From an uncultured Clostridia bacterium (GTDB lineage: Bacteria > Bacillota > Clostridia > Christensenellales > UBA1242), in the NCBI GenBank assembly GCA_947589615.1, contig CANQBU010000080.1, positions 1-5,849 on the forward strand: 5,849 nucleotides of DNA, read 5' to 3'. The stretch's first letter is position 1; every line of letters begins with the position of its first letter. Below the pieces are notes generated by a model that was given only the letters and a program-made list of their open reading frames with translations, had not been told where the DNA came from and ran no database searches. Shown here in pieces: positions 1 through 3,940 of the stretch. Position numbers and translations under genes: made by a program.

Positions 1-2
1 GA

Positions 3-206
3 GTGTTTGTAAGTAATGGTGGAAAAATATATGAAGAATTAATAAAAAGGAAAAAAATCAACACAAAACTAAAAAAATATGATAAAATAATAGCAAGAAA
101 TATAAAAACAGACGTTGAAGAAACAAAGACATATACATTTGAAATTGAAAAAACTGGAATGCATAGCAATATAAGAAAAATACTAAGTAAGATAATGTAT
201 GGGTAA
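3..206 (+). CDS. 3' end of an unrecognised gene (probably cut by the window edge)
   Basis: An open frame runs from the first bases of the window to a TAA at 204-206. It encodes 67 residues, lysine-, isoleucine- and glutamate-rich, ending in KILSKIMYG. A GTG lies at position 3, but only two bases precede it, so no ribosome binding site can be seen, and I read this as the C-terminal end of a longer protein. The residues alternate short charged helices with a probable beta stretch (TYTFEIEKTG). I do not recognise a family. The base composition is very A-rich, like the genes on the right of the window and unlike the next gene. It could also be a short non-coding open frame. No convincing terminator follows it: GTGG/CCAC at 216-229 could form a 4-bp hairpin, but there is no T tract. 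Confidence 0.4.
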   Translation: MFVSNGGKIYEELIKRKKINTKLKKYDKIIARNIKTDVEETKTYTFEIEKTGMHSNIRKILSKIMYG

Positions 207-260
207 ATATCAAAAGTGGTGTTTTCCACAAAAAGTTTATGCTGAATTTACATAAAAATA

Positions 261-290
261 TTGACATCTAGTCATAAAATATGATATAAT
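261..290 (+). promoter_or_regulatory. Sigma-A promoter of the secreted-protein gene
   Basis: A perfect -35 box TTGACA (261-266) and a perfect -10 box TATAAT (285-290) are separated by 18 bp. Transcription would start near 297, giving a leader of about 60 nt before the ATG at 358. This is the closest match to consensus in the window and predicts strong vegetative expression. Confidence 0.85.
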
Positions 291-298
291 CCTAAATA

Positions 299-323
299 GA
301 TGCTGAAACACGGCAAAAGCATC
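299..323 (+). promoter_or_regulatory. 5'-terminal mRNA hairpin in the leader
   Basis: GATGCT (299-304) and AGCATC (318-323) are complementary and enclose a 13-nt loop. The stem would sit at the very 5' end of the transcript predicted from the promoter at 261-290, a position where hairpins often stabilise mRNA. The stem is only 6 bp, so chance cannot be excluded. Confidence 0.4.
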
Positions 324-324
324 A

Positions 325-336
325 TATAGGGGGATA
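325..336 (+). repeat. 5'UTR arm of a long-range complementary pair (with 833-844)
   Basis: TATAGGGGGATA here is the exact reverse complement of TATCCCCCTATA at 833-844 in the 3'UTR of the same gene. With one bulge on each side the pairing extends: ATC 321-323 with GAT 845-847, and the bases after 334 with the GTTAT before the C run. The AGGGGGA core also looks like a Shine-Dalgarno sequence, 10 nt upstream of the mini-ORF ATG at 344. Confidence 0.6.
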
Positions 337-343
337 ACAGCAT

Positions 344-361
344 ATGGAGGTGCAACAATGA
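344..361 (+). promoter_or_regulatory. Candidate five-codon leader ORF overlapping the next start (ATGA)
   Basis: ATG at 344 opens a frame reading M-E-V-Q-Q followed by a TGA at 359-361. This stop overlaps the ATG of the secreted-protein gene in the classic ATGA arrangement used for translational coupling. The G-rich AGGGGG at 328-333 is a possible ribosome binding site for it, at a rather long spacing of 10 nt. The main gene has its own GGAGG at 346-350, which lies inside this mini-ORF. Translation of the leader would therefore run over the main gene's binding site. It may equally be fortuitous, because five codons carry no coding signal. Confidence 0.3.
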
Positions 362-798
362 ATAAAACCTTAAAAGTTGTAGTTGCATCCTTAATGATTG
401 TTGCAATGTTGTTGATGTGTTCTGTGAGTGTACTCGCGGCAACTGAAACTGTCAAAGAGGGAATGACTACAACGACAAGCCAGGTGGTACAGCCTATGGC
501 TAACACGAGCGCTTTTGTGACCGTGTTGTGTGGCGAGACTACTGGAGCGCCAATTCAGTTACCTAACTATATTGGCTTTCAAAAGGAGTTTTTCGCGACT
601 GCAACGACTGACATCACAGATGGAGAAATCAAGATTCGTTTGGTTAATCCTAAAGGGTTAGACTACGGTCTAATAACTATGGGTTCTAATGATTCCATAA
701 GAAAAACTTTCCCGTTGCCTACTGCAGGGGTATGGCACGTTTATGTTACGGCTATCGGCACGGCAACTCCCGTAACGGTAAAGTTTGGTTGGAGTTAG
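358..798 (+). CDS. Small secreted protein with signal peptide, function unknown
   Basis: The product is a 146-residue exported protein. The start ATG is preceded by GGAGG (346-350) with 7-nt spacing. Residues 1-27 form a textbook Sec signal peptide: MNKTLK n-region, a hydrophobic core (VVVASLMIVAMLLM) and a V-L-A site at 25-27. Cleavage after Ala27 or Ala28 would leave a mature protein of about 118 residues. The Cys at 21 lies before this site and does not fit a lipobox well. The mature part is rich in Thr, Val and Gly and reads as alternating beta strands, suggesting a small beta-sandwich or adhesin-like fold; I see no catalytic motif or cell-wall sorting signal. It stands alone between its own promoter and terminator. 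By hand count the mature coding part is roughly 45-50% GC, against about 25-30% in its neighbours, so it may have a different origin. I do not recognise the family. Confidence 0.85.
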   Translation: MNKTLKVVVASLMIVAMLLMCSVSVLAATETVKEGMTTTTSQVVQPMANTSAFVTVLCGETTGAPIQLPNYIGFQKEFFATATTDITDGEIKIRLVNPKGLDYGLITMGSNDSIRKTFPLPTAGVWHVYVTAIGTATPVTVKFGWS

Positions 799-832
799 GA
801 AATCAGGCATTTAGAAGTTTATAACAACGTTA

Positions 833-844
833 TATCCCCCTATA
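833..844 (+). repeat. 3'UTR C-rich arm complementary to the 5'UTR
   Basis: TATCCCCCTATA lies 34 nt after the stop codon and just before the terminator hairpin. It is the perfect complement of 325-336. A run of five C is rare in sequence this AT-rich. In RNA it is an anti-Shine-Dalgarno-like stretch that could pair with the leader of its own mRNA. Confidence 0.6.
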
Positions 845-845
845 G

Positions 846-873
846 ATGGGAGTGTGTTCTATTACACTCCCAT
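846..873 (+). terminator. Terminator-type hairpin after the secreted-protein gene
   Basis: ATGGGAGTGT (846-855) pairs perfectly with ACACTCCCAT (864-873), a 10-bp stem with a further G-T pair, round a short loop. The stem is GC-rich for this region. The following bases (TTATAATAAAAAATAAT) hold only a short T stretch, so it is a less than ideal intrinsic terminator. It may also act as a 3' end stabiliser. Confidence 0.65.
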
Positions 874-968
874 TTATAATAAAAAATAATAAGTAAATTT
901 TTTGATTAACATTTCTCAAATTATTTAAATTTATAATTTATAAATTTTATTTCATTGAGGAGGTATTC

Positions 969-1259
969 ATGGAAAAAAAGAAAAAAAATAAAATAATAGC
1001 AATAGTATTAGTAATAACAATATTAATATTATGGATTATATTTATTATATTTGATTGTATTAGAATAAATAATTCTGAAATGGAGCTAAAGCCATTAATA
1101 ACAATTATGCACACAAAAGAAGTAACTAAGCGTGGTGAACTTAGAGACAATTATATAGGCTTAGGATACTCGGTAACGCACTATCGTTATGGAATAGGAT
1201 ATGGAACAAGAGTTAGGATGTTTTACGTATTTCTTTTACCGCGTTTCAATGCAGAGTAG
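969..1259 (+). CDS. Small single-pass membrane protein, function unknown
   Basis: This is a 96-residue protein. The ATG at 969 follows a strong GAGGAGGT (957-964), 5 nt away from the AGGAGG core. The N terminus is highly basic (MEKKKKNK), then residues 9-29 are an uninterrupted Ile/Val/Leu stretch forming one membrane helix. The basic N-terminal end should stay in the cytoplasm and the remaining 65 or so residues face outward. The exterior part contains YIGLGYSVTHYRYGIGYG, a Gly/Tyr-rich stretch. I have an impression, which I cannot check, of small clostridial membrane proteins with a similar Y-x-GLGY motif. No signal-peptidase site is obvious. It has no clear operon partner: the upstream terminator hairpin isolates it, and the next gene is convergent. 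TATAAT at 932-937 could be a -10 box, but no -35 at suitable spacing is visible. Confidence 0.7.
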   Translation: MEKKKKNKIIAIVLVITILILWIIFIIFDCIRINNSEMELKPLITIMHTKEVTKRGELRDNYIGLGYSVTHYRYGIGYGTRVRMFYVFLLPRFNAE

Positions 1260-1347
1260 AAGGATAAAAAGTGAATAAATTAAATATATAGATTATATTG
1301 TGTTAGAAACAATAAATTAAACTTTTCAATAGAGAGCAGTATATAAA

Positions 1348-1698
1348 CTATTTGTGTACTTGTATATTATAAACTTGATTTATAGCAGTATTGATAAATT
1401 CTTTACTGCTATTATTTAATTTTAAGTAAGTTAAAAGCACATCTTTATCAATAGGTTCAATATAATCATTATTATTAGAAAAGAAATCTGAAAAGATATA
1501 ATTAGGTGTTATATCTAAACAATTACACAATGAAATTAATACAGAAAAACTAAAACTAGAATGTCCTGTTTCAATAGATGATATATGATTAGTAGAAATA
1601 TTACATTTTTCTGCAAGACTTTCTTGAGTTATGCCTTTAGAAAGTCTTGCAGTTTGTATTCTTTTACCAATTATTATAGATATTTCATCAGATTTCAT
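1348..1698 (-). CDS. XRE-family helix-turn-helix transcriptional regulator
   Basis: The product is a 116-residue DNA-binding protein of the Cro/C1 (XRE) type. I place the start at the ATG at 1698 (MKSDE...), because AAAGGTGA (plus-strand 1704-1711) lies 5 nt upstream. A GTG nine bases further upstream lies within that ribosome binding site and cannot be the start. Residues 8-66 form the five-helix domain: IGKRIQTARLSKGITQESLA, then the recognition region around NISTNHISSIETGHS, then a helix ending ITPNYIF. The last 45 residues (DKDVLLTYLKL...FINTAINQVYN) are short helices, probably for dimerisation. The gene follows the other XRE gene on the same strand, 96 nt downstream of its stop, so they may be co-transcribed. 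A role as repressor of its own region is typical of the family but not shown here. Confidence 0.92.
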   Translation of the reverse strand: MKSDEISIIIGKRIQTARLSKGITQESLAEKCNISTNHISSIETGHSSFSFSVLISLCNCLDITPNYIFSDFFSNNNDYIEPIDKDVLLTYLKLNNSSKEFINTAINQVYNIQVHK

Positions 1699-1718
1699 AG
1701 TTATCACCTTTCAATTAA

Positions 1719-1728
1719 ATATAACAAG
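1719..1728. repeat. ATATAACAAG, shared upstream of both XRE genes (second copy 2069-2078)
   Basis: An identical 10-mer lies immediately upstream of the ribosome binding sites of both minus-strand regulators. On the minus strand it reads CTTGTTATAT, which also resembles an extended -10 (TGnTATAwT). However, transcription from it would begin inside each ribosome binding site, so I favour a protein-binding site or chance over a promoter. Confidence 0.35.
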
Positions 1729-1794
1729 ATACAATAAAGAAATGAACAAACTATCAAAAATATTATTTCAAAATATCTATAAAAACATACATTG

Positions 1795-2055
1795 TTAATT
1801 ATCTAGTTTATTTTTTACATCTTTGAATAAATCTTCAAAACTTATATTTAAAACTTGTACAAAGCCCCATAATTCATAGTCTTTAACAACTCTTTGATTA
1901 GTTTCTATTCTCCAAATGTCATTCTTATACATAGAAATTCCCATCAAATTTAAGTCTTTGATTAAATCAGCTTGAGAGAAATGTTTTTCTAGTCTAATTC
2001 TTCTCAAATTTTCTCCAATAAAATTAAAATTTCCATTAATTTTTCTAATAGACAT
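1795..2055 (-). CDS. XRE-family helix-turn-helix regulator, small (86 aa)
   Basis: This is a compact Cro/C1-type DNA-binding protein, essentially a single HTH domain. The ATG at 2055 (MSIRKING...) has AGGAGG (plus-strand 2063-2068) 7 nt upstream. A TTG nine codons further out overlaps no such site, so I reject it. Residues 12-77 carry the fold: FIGENLRRIRLEKHFSQADL, then LNLMGISMYKNDIWRIETNQ as turn and recognition helix, then VKDYELWGFVQVLNISFEDL. The I-x-R-I-E-x-x-x-R pattern and the closing hydrophobic helix match clostridial small XRE proteins. It lies divergent to the gene cluster starting at 2228, with a candidate operator at 2075-2097 in between, which suggests control of that cluster and of its own expression. 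This is inference from position. Confidence 0.9.
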   Translation of the reverse strand: MSIRKINGNFNFIGENLRRIRLEKHFSQADLIKDLNLMGISMYKNDIWRIETNQRVVKDYELWGFVQVLNISFEDLFKDVKNKLDN

Positions 2056-2074
2056 ATTCTTTCCTCCTATATAA

Positions 2075-2097
2075 CAAGTCAATTTTACCTTGAATTG
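2075..2097. promoter_or_regulatory. Candidate operator palindrome upstream of the small XRE gene
   Basis: CAAGTCAA (2075-2082) and TTGAATTG (2090-2097) match as inverted half-sites at 7 of 8 positions, separated by 7 bp. The centre-to-centre distance is about one and a half helical turns. It lies 20 bp upstream of the XRE start codon, in the divergent intergenic region. AT-rich DNA makes weak palindromes common. Confidence 0.35.
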
Positions 2098-2142
2098 AAT
2101 GACAAAATGACTACGAGATAGAAGAAAAAAAGGCGTAATGTG

Positions 2143-2171
2143 TTGTTTTTTTTTTAAAATAATATTATAAT
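2143..2171 (+). promoter_or_regulatory. Promoter of the 162-aa gene, with a T10 tract across -35 and spacer
   Basis: TTGTTT (2143-2148) and a perfect TATAAT (2166-2171) are 17 bp apart. The transcript would start near 2178 and reach the TTG start at 2228 after a leader of about 50 nt. A run of ten T (2146-2155) covers the end of the -35 box and the start of the spacer. Confidence 0.6.
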
Positions 2172-2227
2172 AATAAAAAAAGAAAATATCCGTATCACAG
2201 ATAAAACATGTAAAAGGAGGAGATGAG

Positions 2228-2716
2228 TTGAAGGAAGATAAAATAAAGTTAGATAAAGCAACTCATGATTTTATTTATGAAAAAACGATAAATTTAAAGG
2301 AATACTTAGATGAAAATGATTTTGATGTTATAAAACTTTTACATATTAAGTTAAAAAGCTCAATGTGTTCTGAATTTGAATTCAAGTTATTAATGTATGA
2401 TTTATTTGAGTATTATGACTTTGAAAAACTAAAAAAAAGTAATGAATTATCAGAACATCAAAAATATTTATTAGAACAATTTGAGGCTAACATAGAATTT
2501 GAAAAACAACTTTATAGTGAAGGAATTATAAAGGAAGTATATAAACGAAAAAGTTTTAGAGGGACAGGAGTAAATGAACAACGATATGAAGAAACTTTAT
2601 CAAAAATAGAATATATAAACTATTGTATAAAAATTGACAAAGTGATAGATAGGGCTATTAGAAAAAGTGTAGAAAGAAGCGAAAGAATAAGCAAATCGAA
2701 ATTGAAAAATGAGTAA
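2228..2716 (+). CDS. Unrecognised helical protein, first gene of the RT-side cluster
   Basis: A 162-residue protein starting at TTG. The start is fixed by AAAGGAGG (2213-2220) with a 7-nt gap. The nearby ATG at 2223 reads only Met-Ser-stop and is too close to the binding site. The sequence is highly charged (Lys, Glu, Asp) with regularly spaced Leu, Ile, Phe and Tyr, and predicts mostly alpha helices. A possibly coiled segment is FEKLKKSNELSEHQKYLLEQ at about residues 68-87, and the C-terminal tail is basic (IRKSVERSERISKSKLK). There is no signal peptide, membrane segment or catalytic motif that I recognise. It lies 139 nt upstream of the endonuclease gene, which has its own promoter, so the three genes are neighbours rather than a strict operon. 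It could be a partner, a regulator or an immunity factor for the RT module, or unrelated. Confidence 0.75.
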   Translation: MKEDKIKLDKATHDFIYEKTINLKEYLDENDFDVIKLLHIKLKSSMCSEFEFKLLMYDLFEYYDFEKLKKSNELSEHQKYLLEQFEANIEFEKQLYSEGIIKEVYKRKSFRGTGVNEQRYEETLSKIEYINYCIKIDKVIDRAIRKSVERSERISKSKLKNE

Positions 2717-2794
2717 TTTATGAAAACGGTAGAAAAGAAATACAAGAAATGACTAAAAGTATCAATTTGTAAAATTGTAATTAAAGAAAATAGA

Positions 2795-2823
2795 TTGTCA
2801 TAAAATTACAAGTATGTTATAAT
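2795..2823 (+). promoter_or_regulatory. Strong promoter of the endonuclease-RT unit
   Basis: TTGTCA (2795-2800), a 17-bp spacer and TATAAT (2818-2823) with an extended -10 TG (2815-2816) form a near-consensus sigma-A promoter. Transcription would start near 2830, leaving a leader of about 25 nt. A 15-bp palindrome CAATTT-gta-AAATTG (2763-2777) lies upstream of the -35 box. Confidence 0.8.
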
Positions 2824-2836
2824 ACGTTATTATAAC
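2816..2836. promoter_or_regulatory. Perfect 21-bp palindrome over the -10 box and transcription start
   Basis: GTTATAATA (2816-2824) and TATTATAAC (2828-2836) are perfect inverted repeats with 3 bp between them. They cover the whole -10 hexamer and the predicted start site. This is where a repressor would block RNA polymerase, and the two XRE proteins nearby are candidate ligands. A hairpin in the RNA is unlikely because transcription starts within the right arm. Confidence 0.5.
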
Positions 2837-2855
2837 CAAACAAGGAAATTTAATT

Positions 2856-3617
2856 ATGAAAGTGGTATCATGGAATGTAAATGGCTTAAAGTCTGTAATG
2901 CAAAAAGATTTTATAGAAAATATAAATCAGCTTAATGCTGATTTTATTTGTATACAGGAAACGAAAATAAGTAAAAAAACAGAAATAAAAGTAAAAGAAT
3001 ACTATCAATATTATAACTATTGCAAAAAGGCAGGATATTCGGGAGTTGCAATATTTACAAAAGAAAAACCTATAAATGTCTTAGTTGGTATAGAGATAGA
3101 AAATGAAGACGATGAAATAGAAGATATAGATAATGAATCTAGGGTAATAACTCTTGAATATGAAGATTTTTATATTGTGAGTGTGTATGTTCCACATTCA
3201 CAGGGAAGATATAGTTATAGAATGAATTTTGATTATAACTTTATAAGATATATAGAGAAATTACAGAATAAAAAAGATGTTATAATATGTGGAGATTTTA
3301 ATATTTGTCACAAAAAAATCGATGTGTGTGATTTTGAACGTCATAAATTTTTAGACCACTTTTCTGATGAAGAAAGAGCAAATTTTGAGGAATTACTTAA
3401 TCTAGGGCTTATTGATACATACAGGTATTTGCATCCTCAAATGAGAGAATATACATTTTGGAAACATAGTGATAGTAGAGATACAAAAAAAACAGGTTGG
3501 CGATTAGACTACATATTAATATCAGAATATCTAAAAAAAGATATAAGAGAAGCAAATATTTTTAAAAATATACAAGGGAGCGACCATTGTCCGATTGAAC
3601 TAATAATAAAAATATAA
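2856..3617 (+). CDS. ExoIII/APE-family endonuclease-exonuclease, RT-linked
   Basis: This 253-residue protein belongs to the Xth (exonuclease III) branch of the endonuclease/exonuclease/phosphatase superfamily. Family members cut DNA 5' to abasic sites and degrade 3' ends with Mg2+. All catalytic positions are present: Asn7 in WNVNG, Glu35 in IQETK, Tyr111 in YVPHS, Asp147 and Asn149 in GDFN, Asp218 in GWRLDY, and Asp243-His244 in GSDHCP. Length is normal. Departures from the housekeeping enzyme are an acidic insertion (ENEDDEIEDIDNESRV, about 82-97) where the family usually has a short GIG-x-x-FD-x-EGR, and a shortened, altered loop after GDFNICHKKID, in the region that contacts the abasic site. 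AAGGA (2842-2846) lies 9 nt before the ATG. The stop is 14 nt before the RT start and overlaps its ribosome binding site, so the two genes are translationally linked. It probably serves the RT rather than general repair; that is inference. An A8 run at 3485-3492 is a slippage risk. Confidence 0.9.
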   Translation: MKVVSWNVNGLKSVMQKDFIENINQLNADFICIQETKISKKTEIKVKEYYQYYNYCKKAGYSGVAIFTKEKPINVLVGIEIENEDDEIEDIDNESRVITLEYEDFYIVSVYVPHSQGRYSYRMNFDYNFIRYIEKLQNKKDVIICGDFNICHKKIDVCDFERHKFLDHFSDEERANFEELLNLGLIDTYRYLHPQMREYTFWKHSDSRDTKKTGWRLDYILISEYLKKDIREANIFKNIQGSDHCPIELIIKI

Positions 3618-3631
3618 GGAGAAACCAAACA

Positions 3632-3940
3632 ATGCTAAATAATGTAATGTATATCGCAAAAGGGTATATTAATACAGAAAATGCAAAAGAGTTAGAAGAC
3701 ATAGTATTTGTAAGGGATGATATGAATGACGAACTTTTATCGAAGATATGGCAAAATTACAATTTTGAAAAAGCAGAAGAGCAAGTATTTAATTTACAAT
3801 GCAAATTAACAAAAGCCACAATAGCACATAATGACAAAAATATGTTTTTGTATCAAACCAAAATAGTACACTCGACAGAGGCAAGGATGTTATCAGTAAG
3901 GAAAGTTGCAGAAATCACAAAGGCAAAAGCTCGGAATTGA
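3632..3940 (+). CDS. Reverse transcriptase N-terminal part (RT-0), frameshifted from the rest
   Basis: The ATG follows AAGGAGA (3616-3622), 9 nt away. The 102-residue product contains the N-terminal region of a group II intron-type RT: IWQNYNFEKAEEQVFNLQCK, then LTKATIAHNDKN, then YQTKIVHSTEARMLSVRKVA. These align with the family pattern W-x(n)-V-x-x-LQ-x-RI-x-KA ... S-x-x-A-x-x-x-AVRRVT. Where the family continues with a Gly-Val-Asp-Gly motif, this frame gives ARN and a TGA at 3938-3940. The matching GIDG lies in the +1 frame. Alone the product lacks all catalytic RT motifs. The first 30 residues or so (GYINTENAKELEDIVFVRDD) are an extension I do not recognise. Alternatives are pseudogene, sequencing error, recoding by +1 frameshift, or a genuine two-subunit RT. 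Confidence 0.8.
   Translation: MLNNVMYIAKGYINTENAKELEDIVFVRDDMNDELLSKIWQNYNFEKAEEQVFNLQCKLTKATIAHNDKNMFLYQTKIVHSTEARMLSVRKVAEITKAKARN

Noticed and set aside
237..506. Minus-strand open frame antisense to the secreted-protein gene
   Set aside because: It has no ribosome binding site, it overlaps the promoter and signal-peptide region of a convincing plus-strand gene, and its sequence resembles no family.
1296..1314. TATTGT...ACAATA hairpin between the convergent genes as a bidirectional terminator
   Set aside because: The stem is only six A/T-rich pairs and has no T tract on either strand.
1699..1707. Upstream GTG start for the 116-aa XRE gene
   Set aside because: The GTG lies inside the AAAGGTGA ribosome binding site that serves the ATG at 1698.
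2056..2082. TTG start extending the small XRE protein by nine residues
   Set aside because: The AGGAGG at 2063-2068 would be inside the coding part, and it is ideally placed for the ATG at 2055.
2717..2855. A retron-like msr/msd or other structured RNA between the 162-aa gene and the endonuclease
   Set aside because: I see only short AT-rich palindromes, which are explained by the promoter and operator. No long paired arms or conserved-looking G within a stem stand out. A covariance search could still change this.
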